A stretch of 64,000 nt of DNA from Batillaria attramentaria (GCA_018292915.2 JACVVK020000211.1:582501-646500), one strand, 5' to 3'; counted from the first letter of the stretch, positions 36,481 to 49,165 are shown. Notes: generated by a model from the sequence alone, not told the origin. Numbers and translations: made by a program.

Positions 36481-37440
36481 ACATTGCATTTACAATAAAA
36501 CCTGTTTAAGGCGGACACCCAAATGACCGGGTTATATTGTCCGCCGCATACATAACAATTCACATTGCATTAACAGTAAAACCTGCATAAGGCGGACACC
36601 CAAATGACCCGGTCAAATTGTCCGCCGCATACATAACAATTCACATTGCATTTACAGTAAAACCTGCATAAGGCGGACACTCAAATGACCGGGTCAAATT
36701 GTCTGCCATGTACATAACTCCCATTTCATTTACAGTAAAACCTGCATAAGGCGGACACTCAAATGACCGGGTCAAATTGTCCGCCATACATAATAACTCA
36801 CATTGCATTTACAGGAAAACCTGCATAAGGCGGACACTCAAATGACCGGGTCAAATTGTCTGCCACACATAATAACTCGCATTGCATTTACAGTTAAACC
36901 TGCATAGGGCGGACAACCTAATGACCGGGTCAAATTGTCTGCCACACATAATAACTCGCATTGCATTTACAGTTAAACCTGCATAAGGCAGACACTCAAA
37001 TGACCGGGTCAAATTGTCCATCATGTACATAACTCACCTTGCATTTACAGAAAAACCTGCGTAAGGCAGACACCCAAATGACCCGGTCAAATTGTCCGCC
37101 ACATACATAACAACTCATATTGCATTAACAGAAAAATCTGTGTAAGGTGGACACCCAAATGACCCGGTCAAATTGTCTGCTGCATACATAACTCACATTG
37201 CATTCAGAAAAACCTGTGTAAGGCGGACACCCAATTGACCCGGTCAAATAGTCCGCCGCATACATAACAACTCGCATTGCATTTACAGAAAAACCTGCAA
37301 AAGGCAGACACTCAAATGACCCGGTCAAATTGTCCGTCGCATACATAACTCACATTGCATTTACAGAAAAAAAACCTGTGTAAGTAGGACACCCAGTTGA
37401 CTGGGTCAAATTGTCCGCCTTATACATAATGACTCACATT
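36395..37440. repeat. Satellite block 2: about 13 copies of the 78-81-bp unit
   Basis: It has the same unit as block 1, with mixed variants (ACTCAAATGACCGGGTCAAA versus ACCCAAATGACCCGGTCAAA). Its right end (TGTGTAAGTAGGACACCCAG and following) repeats the right end of block 1, showing that satellite and spacer were duplicated together. Confidence 0.95.
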
Positions 37441-38470
37441 GCATTTACGCTGGGAAAGGTGGGGACTTCAGGTGTGTATTTGTGTTGAGGAAAGGGCAGC
37501 TCAGGTGGAGACTTTGCCAAGTTATCTTAGATGGTTTGGGATGTATGGTGTTTAGGTGGGGGTGTTTTGTTTTTTTGTTTAAAGTGGTTGTTGGGTTTTT
37601 TTTTGTTTTTGTTTTTTTTTTTGGGGGGGGGGGGATGGAGGTAGGGGTGTGTCCGTGTATGTGTATATGTGTATGTGTATCAGTTTTCATACCCGGGTAG
37701 CCCCTGGCGCGGCCTCATCTCCCGTAAGCTACTTGTGTTGGGTGGGTGGGGGTGTTTCTTTTGGGTTATGTTTTTTGTTTGTCGATAGGGTATGAAAACT
37801 GATTGTTCTCATGCCAGATGAGTTGTTGTCTCATCTGGCATGAGACCAAACCATGTTGGGTTTTTCGTTGTTCTTGTTTTGTTTCGTTTTTTCAGGAAGG
37901 GGGGTTGGGGGGGGGGATGGATGTAGGGGTGTGTCCGTGTATGTGTATATGTGTATCAGTATTCATACCCGAGTAGCCCCTGGCGCGGCCTCAACTCCCG
38001 TAAGCTACTTGTGTTGGGTGGGTGGGGGTCTTTCTTTTGGGTTATGTTTTTTGTTTGTCGATAGGGTATGAATACTGATTGTTTGTTCTCATGCCAGATG
38101 AGCTGTAGTCTCTTCTGGCATGAGACCAAACCATGTTTTTGTTTGTTTGTTTTTCAAGGGAGGGGGGGGGCGGAGGGGGGGGGTGAATGCAGCAATACAT
38201 ATCACAGGATATTATACTGTTAGGAATAATGTTGGGGGGTGTAACATGGTATTTGGCTTAAACTTTTCTTGGCCGCGGTGCTCCCTCATAGTCAATTATT
38301 GGTCACCTGTCAAGTTACGGAGAACGCATGTATATAAGCATTTGACATGGTTGCATGTAGTTTTGGAGAACATCTACACAATAGCTGACATTGCATTTAT
38401 AGTAAATCCTGCATAATGCGGACACCCAAATGACTGGCTGGAGTCAAATTGGGTGCCACATACATAACTC
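37365..38470. repeat. Inter-satellite block B, tandem duplicate of block A
   Basis: It is near-identical to 35325-36480 at an offset of about 2.0 kb. Inverted arms lie at 37679-37694 / 37788-37803 (TTTT variant) and 37955-37970 / 38064-38079 (TATT variant), with hairpins after each. Differences from block A are mainly homopolymer lengths. Confidence 0.92.
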
Positions 38471-40335
38471 ACATTGCATTTACAGTAAAAACAGCATAAG
38501 GCGGACACTCAAATGACCGGGTCAAATTGTCCGCCATACATAATAACTCACATTGCATTTACAGTAAAACCTGCATAAGGCGGACACTCAAATGACAGGG
38601 TCAAATTGTCCGCCATACATAATACATGTAACTCACATTGCATTTACAGTAAAACCAGCATAAGGCGGACACTCAAATGACCGGGTCAAATTGTCCGCCA
38701 TACATAATAACTCGCATTGCATTTACAGGAAAACCTGCATAAGGCGGACACTCAAATGACCGGGTCAAATTGTCCGCCATACATAATAACTCACATTGCA
38801 TTTACAGTTAAACCTGCATAAGGCGGACACTCAAATGACCGGGTCAAATTGTCCGCCATACATAATAACTCACATTGCATTTACAGTAAAACCTGCTTAA
38901 GGCGGACACTCAAATTACCGGGTCAAATTGTCCGCCATACATAACTCACATTGCATTTACAGTAAAACCTGCATAAGGCGGACACTCAAATGACCGGGTC
39001 AAATTGTCTGCCATACATAATAACTCACATTGCATTTACAGTTAAACCTGCATAAGGCGGACACTCAAATGACCGGGTCAAATTGTCTGCCATACATAAT
39101 AACTCACATTGCATTTACAGTTAAACCTGCATAAGGCGGACACCCAAATGACCGGGTAAAATTGTGCACCATGTACACAACTCGCGTTGCATTTACAGTC
39201 AAACCTGCATAAGGCGGACACTCAAATGACCGGGTCAAATTGTCTGCCATACATAATAACTCACATTGCATTTACAGTTAAACCTGCATAAGGCGGACAC
39301 CCAAATGACCGGGTAAAATTGTGCACCATGTACACAACTCGCGTTGCATTTACAGTCAAACCTGCATAAGGCGGACACTCAAATGACCGGGTCAAATTGT
39401 CTACCATACTTAATAACTCACATTGCATTTAAAGTTAAACCTGCATAAGGCGGACACTCAAATGACCGGGTCAAATTGTCTGCCATACATAATAACTCAC
39501 ATTGCATTTACAGTTAAACCTGCATAAGGCGAACACTCAAATGACCGGGTCAAATTGTCTGCCATACATAATAACTCACATTGCATTTACAGTTAAACCT
39601 GCATAAGGCGGACACCCAAATGACCGGGTAAAATTGTGCACCATGTACACAACTCAAGTTGCATTTACAGTCAAACCAGCATAAGGCGGATGCTCAAATG
39701 GCTGGGTCAATTGTCCGCCATACATAATAACTCACATTGCATTTACAGTTAAACCTGCATAAGGCGGACACTCAAATGACCGGGTCAAATTGTCCGCCAT
39801 ACATAATAACTCACATTGCATTTACAGTTAAACCTGCATAAGGCGGACACTCAAATGACCGGGTCAAATTGTCTGCCATACATAATAACTCACATTGCAT
39901 TTACAGTTAAACCTGCATAAGGTGGACACTCAAATGACCCGGTCAAATTGTCCACCATGTACATAACTCACCTTGCATTTACAGTAAAACCAGCATAAGG
40001 CGGACACTCAAATGACCGGGTCAAATTGTCCGCCACAGATAATAACTCGCACTGCATTTACAGTAAAACCTGCATAAGGCAGACACCCGAATGACCAGGT
40101 CAAATTGTCCACCATATGTAACAACTCACATTGCATTTACAGTAAAACCTGCATAAAGCGGACACCCGGCCCAAATGACTAGTTCAAGTTGTCCGCCACG
40201 TACGTAACTCACCTTGCATATACAGTTAAACCTGCATAAGGCAGACACTCAAATGGCTGGGTCAAATTGCCCGCCACAAACGTAACTCACATTGCATTTA
40301 CAGAAATCTTGCATATGTCGGACACCCAAATGACT
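38385..40335. repeat. Satellite block 3: about 24 copies, distinct subfamily
   Basis: Most units here are 78-81 bp and carry ACTCAAATGACCGGGTCAAA and CCATACATAATAACTCACAT, distinguishing them from block 1. A sub-variant with AAAATTGTGCACCATGTACA recurs at about 39160, 39320 and 39640, suggesting local higher-order amplification. The copies decay to the right. Confidence 0.95.
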
Positions 40336-42225
40336 GGGACAAATTGTCCACCATACATAATACATGTAACTCACATGTGTCCGCCATATACATAAGAACT
40401 CACATTGCAGTTACAATTTACAATTTCTGAAAACATTTACATAATAGTTGACATGGCATTCATCTTTTAACTGAAGCACAATACACTGTATATGCATGTA
40501 CATGTAGTTGACAAAGACATACTGCATAGAAGCTAAATTTAGCATATGAGATCATTAACGTTATAGCTGTCATTGCACTTATCTTCTGAGAACATGCAGT
40601 TGACTTTGCATGTATCGGTTCTGATTACATAAAGTAGTTGTTAACAGTGCATGCATGTGCCCTCTGAGAACATACACATGAAAGTTTAACATTGTATTTA
40701 GCTTCCAACTGATAAGAGTAACATTTCATTTGACAAGGCGTAGATCGTGCATACATGTATCTGTGGTGGTGATCCCTCGTAGTTGTTGGTCCCGTTTGAA
40801 ATACAGTATTGAATGATACTTTTCATAAAAAGCTGTGTGCTCATTGTAAGAATGAAGAATATATGAAAAATACTGTAGTTTTCAATTGCTGAGCAATACA
40901 CTGGGATAAGGCAAGGCACTGGCAGCTTTTGCTTCTGAGAACTTACAGGTATAATAGTCGACATGGCATGTGGCATCTGTCGATGAACCCTCAGCACGCC
41001 AAGAATGTGTACTGACTGTGACATTACAGTTGACTGTTTTGAGCACTAATGATTGAGTGCTCTGTTTGATGCCAGACTGTGAACATTAAATTTTATGTTT
41101 TAGGGAGAGAGAGAGAGTGGGTTTTTGTTATTGTTGTTGTTGTGTGTGTGTGTGTGTGTGTTTTTTTTTTTTTTAAATCCTGCTGCCTAATGTGTTTGTG
41201 TGTGAATGTAAAGGTCCCATGGGCTCGCCTTCAAGTGACAAGATTTAGATCTTGCGGCGGGGCTGATTTCACTAAGCTTGCCCGCCCCCCTTTTTTTCTC
41301 TTTTCTTACCGTACTTCTATTTCTGCCTCCTTTGGTCCATTCCCCTGTCTTTTGTTCGATCCTTAAACTCTCCTGTGGGGGAGGGAGGGGGGGAGTGTCA
41401 GTATGTGGTTGTCTGCTGACCCTTGGACCATTAAGTAGGGGTATAATTGTGTAATATTGTTGATTTGAATGGAAATTCCGCTGCCTACATTACCCTACTA
41501 TATTGTATCAGTGGAGTGAAAGTGTAGGTGTGCGTAAACCCATGTGTGTTAACTTAATGTAACCCTGGTCTTGTTGAATTAATTTGTCTTATGCTGAAAA
41601 AGCCATAGATGTAGCCTGAAATATTCTGTTCTCAGCACGGCCAGGGTTAACAATTATATGTACCTTTATAGCACTGTTATACTCATGTGCAAAAGTTTGT
41701 GTTTGTATGTTTGTACAAGTATTTGAGTCAAGTTTATTTGATGGCCTGCAGTCACGACCAGCTTTCAAGTGCCAGGCAAATATCAACATGTGCATGTGTC
41801 ATGTGTATCCATTGAATTGAACTGAACTGGTACCCGAAGAATTGAACAGAAACATGGTCAGTGCATCTGACAATATTGGAAGAGGGTGGCACACAGCTGC
41901 ATGGAAATTTATGTAAATTTTTATATCCTTTCCCACTTAATAACGGTGATAACAAAAATAGGGCAGCAAGGAAAAACTCATTGAAACATTCAAAGTCGAA
42001 CGTTTTACGAACTTTGCTATTTGCCTTTTGGCACACATAGCTGCTGCCCAATAGGGCTGTATGGATACGGTCTGTCAATACTAGCTTGAAATCCCTCTGT
42101 GGGAGCTAGGAAAACCCTTAAAGCTGGCAAGAACGATGAGTTGAGTCGGTTCGTTGAATGACACGGAGGCCGTATGAGCAAAGAGGAGGGAGAAAAAAAA
42201 AAACACGGTCCATTGTCCGACTTAA
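40336..42225. other. Transition from degenerate satellite to unique sequence; second dispersed-repeat copy
   Basis: Old 'ACATTGCATTTA...CTGAGAACATA' units run to about 40950. A (GT)n plus poly-T tract is at 41140-41174. The dispersed repeat also seen at 31745 occupies 41215-41372. No gene was found. Confidence 0.6.
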
Positions 42226-43080
42226 CCAAAAGCACTCCATGGGTTCCTCTCATTACCTGGGAGGAATACCAGTGGAATTGACAGGGTTGAGTGACACAGA
42301 GGCCTGAGGGAGAAGTTGGAGGGAGCACTTCGGTTCAAAATGGCACTTTATCTCAGCCTAAAAGTCATCTTGAGAGATGAAATGTCAGATTATCTCAGCC
42401 TAAACTGAACGACTCCGTGGGTTCCACTCACGACCGGGGAGGAATTCCACTGGAGTAGCGACACTGGCTGAGGTTGAGGGAGGAGGTAGGCGGAGCATTT
42501 TGGCTGAAAATGGCACTTTATCTCAGCCTGAAATTTATAATCATCAAGAGAGAGAGAGAGAGATGAAATGCCACGCTATCTCAGCCCAAAACGACTCCAT
42601 GGGTTCCACTCAGGACCGGGGAGGCATTCCATTGGCGTTGTGAGGGTTGAGCCGGCAACACCGGATGAGATTGAGGGAGGAGGAGGGAGCATTTTGGCTC
42701 AACATGGCACTTTATCTCAGCATATCTTGAGAGAGAGATGAAATGTCATTATCTCAACCTGAAACGACTCCATGGGTTCCACTCACGACCGGGGAGGAAT
42801 TCCACCGGCGTTGTAAGGGTTGAGCGACACCGACCGGCTGAGCCGGTTGAGAGAGCATTCTGGCAGAAAATGGCACTTTATCTCAGCCTCAAAAGTCATC
42901 TCGAGAGAGAGATGAAATGTCATATTATGTCATCCTAAAACCTAAAACGACTCCATGGCTTTCCACTCACGACCGGGGAGGAATTCCATGGCGTTGCAAG
43001 GTTGAGTGACGCTGAGGCTGAGCCAGGAGGAGGGAAATGAGATGGTGCCATTTTTCTGAAGTCTCTCGAGCTGACTCCTC
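42226..43080. repeat. Tandem array, five ~180-bp units related to the SINE family 1 3' region
   Basis: Units begin near 42231, 42411, 42594, 42767 and 42950 with ACTCCATGGGTTCCACTCAC then GACCGGGGAGGAATTCCA, followed by TGAGG/GAGGGAGGAGG, AAAATGGCACTTTATCTCAG and a (GA)n stretch. The first ~45 bp of each unit matches the SINE family 1 tail region (at 61.7 kb: CTCCGTGGATTCCACCCATG then ACCTGGGAGGAACACCACTGG). The array therefore seems to have grown from a SINE-derived fragment. Confidence 0.82.
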
Positions 43081-43384
43081 GTAGTGTCACTCCAACTCAG
43101 TGGGAGACAGCTAGCCCACAGGCCGCGAGCCGTCAAGTAAGGAGTTTTGGCGGAGAAGCATATAGCCTTGGCTGCAACAGCAGTTATTTGGGGTCAAGGC
43201 CAGATCGGTGGAAATGGGGAAGGACTGAAGTCTATATAAATGGGGAATCATTCCATCTAGGCGCAGCCCAGGCTGAGCTTGAACAGCGAACTGTGACACC
43301 CTCAGACATTTTGTCAGTATGTTCTTTTCATGTCACCAATATTGTACTGAGACTGTACACAGTGTGTGTGTGTGTGTGTGGTAT

Positions 43385-45165
43385 TTGGTTGTTAGATTGT
43401 TGTTTCTGTGATATTTTGAAGCTTTCACACTACACTATATCAACAGAAAAAGAAAAAAAAGAAAGAAAATTTTTAAAAAGAAAAAAGAAAAAATGCAATG
43501 AAAAGAAAAAACAAACAAAGGAGATTAAAGAAGAAAATTTCTTAAAAAGAAGGGAAAAAAAGAGGAAAAAAACATAAAAGAAGGAAAGAAAAAAGAAAAG
43601 GAAGGAAAGAAAAAGAACACTGAAAGAGAGAAAAAAAGACAAAAAGCAAAATACATATATATACCTAACCTGGTATGTTTGTGTCCACAACATTTGCATG
43701 TTATCAAGAAACGTCTTCGGTTCTTCAACCAGCTTCATGTTGTCAGCAAGCTTCTTCATGTTGTCAGCAAGCTGCTTCATTTCTTCAACAAGAACAAGTT
43801 CTCCCTCATTTCATATTTAACATGTCTTCAGCAAGCTTCTGCATGTCTTCCACAAGACCAATGCCGTCATTTCATATTTGACATGTCATGAAGAGATCTG
43901 AAACATTAATTCTGCACAGTGATCACTGTGGACTTGCATTGCTCATCTCACCGCAACCACTGGAAATACTTCTTTACCACAAATGCTGAAATTTCTTTTT
44001 TCTTTTACCACTAGAATTGTATTTACTACAGTCACTGGATAAATAGCCTATTGTTGCTTTCTTGGCTTTGAAAAAAGCTCAGTCCAAACCAGTGATGCAT
44101 GTATGTATACCTTCACGTTGCTCTTCTTCCGTTGATGTGATAGCCATTGTTGCTGGACCTTTTCCCTATATGACTTGCCTTGGTTGTTAGATTGTTATTT
44201 TTGTGATATTTTGAAGCTTTGACAGTAAATGGACAGAAAAAAACCCTGGACATAATAAGAAAATTGTAAAAAAAAGAAAAAAGAAAAAATGCAGTGAAAA
44301 GAAAAAACAAACAAAAGAGATGAAACAAGAAAATGAGATACATTTAAAAAAGAAGAAGAAAAAGAGGAAAAAACAGAAGAGAAAAAAGTGAAAGGAAGGA
44401 AAGAAAAAGAACACTGAAAGAAAGAGACGGAGAGGAAAAAAAAAAGACAAAAAGCAAAATACATGTATATACCCGGTTTGTGTCCACAGCATTTGCATAT
44501 GTTATCAAGAAACGTCTTCATTTCATCAACCAGCTTCATGTCGTCAGCAAGCCTCTTCATGTCGTCAGCAAGCTTCTTCATGTCGTCAGCAAGCTTCTTC
44601 ATGTTGCCAGCAAGCTTCATGTTGTCAGCAGGCTTCATGCTGTCGGCAAGATTCTTCATGTCGTGAGCAAGCTTCTTCATGTTGTCAGCAAGCTTCTTCA
44701 TGTTGTCAGCAAGCTTCTTCATGTTGTCAGCAAGCTTCTTCATGTTGCCAGCTAGCTTCATTTCTTCAAGAAGCTTCTTCATTTCTTCAACAAGAACAAG
44801 TTCTTCCTCATTTCAGATTTAACATGTCTTCAGCAAGCTTCTGCATGTCTTGAACAAGACCAATGCCGTCATTTCGAATTTGACATGTCTGAAGAGATCT
44901 GAAACATTAATTCTGCACAGTGATGTGGACTTGCTCATCTCACCGCAACCACTGGAAATACTAACTTCTTTACCACAAATGCTGAAATTTGTGTTTTCTT
45001 TAACTACTAGAATTGTATTTACTATAGTCACTGGATAGATAGCCCATTGTTGCTTTCTTGGCTTTGAAAAAAGCTCAGTCCAAACCAGTGATGCATATGC
45101 ACCTTCACGTTGCTCTTCTTCCGTTGATGTGATAGCCATTGTTGCTGGAACTTTCGCCTCGTATG
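43385..45165. repeat. Tandem segmental duplication (~0.8-1 kb units) with 21-bp heptad-coding repeats
   Basis: Copy 1 (about 43385-44155) and copy 2 (about 44175-45165) share TTGTGATATTTTGAAGCTTT, a purine-rich (GAAAAGAAAAAAC) block, TGTCCACAACATTTGCATGT, the 21-bp repeat AAGCTTCTTCATGTTGTCAG+C, GAAGAGATCTGAAACATTAA and TTCTTCCGTTGATGTGATAG. The 21-bp repeat has about three copies in copy 1 and about a dozen in copy 2. Confidence 0.88.
44500..44815 (-). CDS. Possible exon encoding heptad (MKKLADN) coiled-coil repeats
   Basis: On the minus strand the 21-bp repeat is open and encodes about twelve heptads of the form MKKLADN / MKKLADD, preceded by EELVLVEEMKKLLEEMK and followed by MKTFLDNICKCCGHKP and a possible GTATAT donor. 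Charged/hydrophobic spacing would form an amphipathic helix. No start, acceptor or further exon is convincing, and low-complexity expansion could create this by chance. The copy at 43715-43800 has a much shorter array. Confidence 0.2.
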
Positions 45166-46640
45166 ACTTGCAAAGATTGACCGTCCAGTTAGAACTTGTT
45201 GCACACACGTCGTTGATACACCACAGTTTTCAGCTTTGGTCAGTCAAGTTACTCTTCTTCTAGCACAGTTTTGGCTTTGTACAGCTGGTGAAGATTGACC
45301 ATCGGGGTAGAATTTGTGACATACACAGATGTCTCTGATACAACACAGCTTACAGCTTTACCCTGTCTTCACAATATGAAAAGACGGTTGAGTTACAGGT
45401 ACATGAAGATGATGCTGTAGGTTGGGCCTAGAATCCGTGGGTTAAAGAGCAGAGGTATCCCAGGCGGACAGACTGGGGGCGAAAACAGGTTCTGACAGTG
45501 GCTGACTCCTGCAGTGAGGGAGGTGGTGTGGGAGGGAGGCCACGGTACACTGTGAGCGCGAGGGGGAAGGGGTGGGGGAGGTATAATTTCCCACTTGAAC
45601 CCCATATCACTTGGTAGAACAAACAAACACCTACGTCTGTATTTTCGATGTTGCTGCCTTTCTCATTTACTGATTTAGCAAGGACTCACGAAAATTAATG
45701 TTTTAATGTATATTTGTGTTGTTTGCTTCCACACAAATCCTTGTTTGCCACAACAGAGCCAAATGCACACCAAATTTAGAGAGAAAATGGGCAGCTTTAT
45801 TCATGAAGCACCAAAATAAAATGAACATTGATGTAATGATGTGATAAAATTGCCAAATCATATAATCCTTGATAATGTTTGTTACCTCCGTTACTAAGGC
45901 AGCTTAACAGTGTCAACTAATTGCTTACCAAATACATGTATCTCTGCTTGTGTGGGAGCTGGCCACCTAAAAGCAGCACAATGGAGAACGGGGTGGGAGG
46001 CGGGTCAAATCATGGGTTTTATTTTTAACTGCTGTCTAGTGTTCATATTTCCCATTCATGAATTGAATAATGAGGTAGTCAGTGTTGGGGAAGGTACATA
46101 TTTTAGGTGGTTGTGTAAGTTATGCAGATCTTACAGTACATGTATACCAGGTAGGTATATTTTTGTCTGCTGGTGTAATATCAGGTGAGGACCTACAGGT
46201 CCTTGTGCATGCATTTTGGGTGATTTTTAATTATGCAAATCTCATTACACGTATATTTTTTGGCCTGATTGCGTTAAACCATGTAAGTGTATAGGTTGTG
46301 CATTTTAGGGGACTAGGTAATTATGTTGTATTTTATTTTTGCCTGCTTTTTTAATGTCAGTTAAGTATGCAGTAGTGCATGTTAGTTGATTGAGTATGTA
46401 GATCTTATGTGGCTGTTCGTGACAGGTAAGTACTTAGGTGGTGGCACGTGTTTAGTGATCAGTGAGTAAACATATACGTATACACTTCAGCATACTGTAC
46501 ATGCTTTCACCTCCAATAATTATGTGGCACTGCAATTTTGGCCGATCGTCTGGAGGTTCTCTCAGTGTGCTCCAGATTCCTGCCACTCTGCTTTTGAGCT
46601 GTTCAGCCCACAGAAGTTAACAAGGAGGAATGGCGTCATG
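45166..46640. other. Unique A/T-rich interval; nothing recognised
   Basis: No open frame with splice support or motif was found. A GGTGGGGGAGG-type purine stretch lies near 45560. Confidence 0.45.
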
Positions 46641-47575
46641 TCTTAAAGAAGTTTCTCCAAATTTCATGCCATCTTGTCTGCCGGTTCTGTTGTGTTTGTT
46701 GCCCTCTCTCTCTCTCTCTCTCCAATTCTGTACGACCTTCCAAAGACTCTAGATCCACTACGTTATAGCGGATCTAGAATCGTAGGTGATAGAGAGAGAG
46801 AGGACGTCAGTTCCGTGAACCAAACATTTGACGTCAGCCTCACACAGGTCATCTGACAGAGGATGCTTGTGCATTTCTTATGATTTCCCAGTAGGTGGTG
46901 TGACTTCCCCGACTGAATTATGCTTGTTCATGTTTTGTGAATTTCCTGTTGCTGTTTTGACTTCTGTGGCTTAATTAATTTCTCCATAAAATCTGGAAGA
47001 TCTTCCCTGAGGACTGCTGAAACATGGAGTTGCATGAATACCTTGGATTGTACTTATGAAATCGCAAAATTGGAACTCTTTGGACCGAGGCTTCTCGCAG
47101 ACACTTGAAAAAATATGTTTAGCTAAAATCTGTTATTCTTAATATTCAGTATATAACAGTGCAGTAGTTCTTGTCATATGTGCAGTTGTCACACTTGACT
47201 AAAGCGCCAGGATGATGAGTAATTTGCCTTTTATAAAGAAGTCATTTCATAGTCGGATATATGCAAACCACACCCCTACACCAGAAACATTTTTTTTTAC
47301 ACAAAATCTGTCAGAGCTACAGAGCTGTGCTACGAACCCATTCAGTATAATTTGTGACCTGTGGATTAGGACATAGCTACAATTACATCACACATGCACA
47401 CACACGCATGCATGCGCACACACACACACTCCCACCAAAACGAATGCGGCAGCATAGTTGCATGTAAGGTGTCTATGACCCAGATTTCATTACATCACTA
47501 TGTGAAAGTACGTATTGTGTGGAGAAACGTCAGTCTGTTTTTTTATCACTGAAATTCTGCCCCGTCCCATTCTTA
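46640..47575. repeat. Dispersed repeat, shorter copy (partner at 24.1-25.6 kb)
   Basis: It is collinear with 24058-25640 (see that entry). It contains an imperfect palindrome near 46748-46779, with arms TCTAGATCC and GGATCTAGA, and the GACGTCAGTTCCGTGAACCA block. It lacks the SINE found in the other copy. Confidence 0.75.
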
Positions 47576-48535
47576 AAAAGAAATTCTTAATTCCAAAACT
47601 TAAGCATAGCTGACCTTTCCGACCATGTGTTTGTGATGTATTTATGGCTGGTGTGTGAGTGAATGTGCATGATTCATGTGAGCATGCATGCTGGAGTTCA
47701 TTTTGCTATGTGGCACCTTGAGCCAAGCAGATGGAGTAAAGTGCCTATATTCAGATTATCATTAAATTATCATTATTAGTATGTAAACAGTGCTCTGTTT
47801 TCCAGATTTATTCACATTTCCTTTGCAGTTCTGTGTATCTGCCTCATTTCACAGGGCGTATCATGATCCGGAGCTTGAGCGGAGTTTATTTGCCTGTACT
47901 GGAGTCCTGGCTCTTGAAATTTGGTCGTCTGAAGTTCTGAAGTCGGCGTGGAAAACTCAGCTTGCTTAAACTTTCAACTTTCCAGGTTTAAAGAGAGTTG
48001 CTCATTTTTATATTTTATTTAAAGGTCAAAAGCGTGTTGTTGTTTTTTGTTGTTGTTGTTGTTTTTAGTGAAATGTTTCCAAGCTGTTTTGTACTATGTA
48101 AAGCATATTTGGCGAGAAGTTTGGACAGTATTAATTCCTTCACTTACCTTTAAAGGCATTAGCTGCCTTTTTGTATTTTCCCTGAGGTTCTAAGATGTTA
48201 GATGAACGACCGTCTCATTGAAATGCACATTTTCTTTTCAGCACATCAGTACAATGTACTAGTAGCTGATTTTTTTGTCCCAGTTTCCCATGGGGTTTGT
48301 CTTGTGTGGTGTGCCCTTGTTTTGTTCTAGCTCATTCCACTTGGCATGCTGCGTATTAGTTCTGGCATTGTGAGACATTTTGAAGTTCTAATATCAGAGT
48401 GAAAAATTCAACCTGGCCACAATAAAATGTTAGGATAAATGTTAAAGCCCGTTCACTTGCATATTCAGTTCATGCATCATCACTATCCCTTTCAGGAAAC
48501 AAGTGGCGATGTTCAGCTGAGGTAAACATATCAAA
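47576..48535. other. Unique interval between repeats
   Basis: An exon-like piece (pyrimidine tract then TTTGCAG near 47828, purine-rich sequence to about 47985) might be transcribed, but it has no long open frame. Otherwise nothing was recognised. Confidence 0.3.
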
Positions 48536-49165
48536 TATTTTCCTTCTGCCTGCTGCCCTCCTGCCACCTGCTTGCTGCCTGCCTCCTTCCTTCCTGCCTG
48601 CTGCCTGCCTGCCACCTGCCTGCCTGCCTGTTTACTTCCTGCCAACTGCCTGCCTGCTTCCTTCCTGCCAACTGCCTGCCTCCCTCCCACCTGCTGCCTT
48701 CTTGCCACTTGCTTGCTGCCAGCCTGCTTCCTGCTGCCACCTTCCTGCTTTCTGCTGCCACCTGCCTGCTTTCTGCTGCTTTCCTGCTGCCACCTGCCTG
48801 CCTTGTTCCTGCTTCCTGCTGCCACCTGCCTGCTTCGTTCCTGCTTTCTGCCTGCTGCCTTTTCTGCCACTTCCTGCCACCTGCTTCTTGCCTGCCTGCT
48901 GCCCACCTGCTGCCTTGCCAACTGCTTGCTGCTGCCTTGCCAACTGCTTGCTGCTGCCTTGCCAACTGCTTGCTGCTGCCTTGCCAACTGCTTGCTGCTG
49001 CCTGCTTTCTGCCTTCCTGCCACCTGCTTCTTGCTTTTTGCCTGTTGCCTTCCTTCCTGCCTGCCACCTGCTTCCTGCTTTCTGCCTGCTGCCTTCCTGC
49101 CACCTGCTTGCAGCCTGCCTGCCATCCTCTTGCCGCCTCCTTCCCACCTACCTCCCTTACACTGT
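48536..49165. repeat. Low-complexity CTGCC/CTTGCTGC tandem array
   Basis: Variable units of CTGCCTGC, CCACCTGCTTCCTGCT and TGCCAACTGCTTGCTGC repeat in a degenerate way. No stops arise on either strand, giving frames up to about 290 codons rich in Q, K, R, S, A, G (minus) or C, L, P, A (plus). The composition comes from the repeat and is not evidence of a gene. Confidence 0.9.

Noticed and set aside
33106..40335. CRISPR-like array of regular repeats
   Set aside because: Repeats are directly adjacent with no unique spacers, and the surrounding DNA is eukaryotic.
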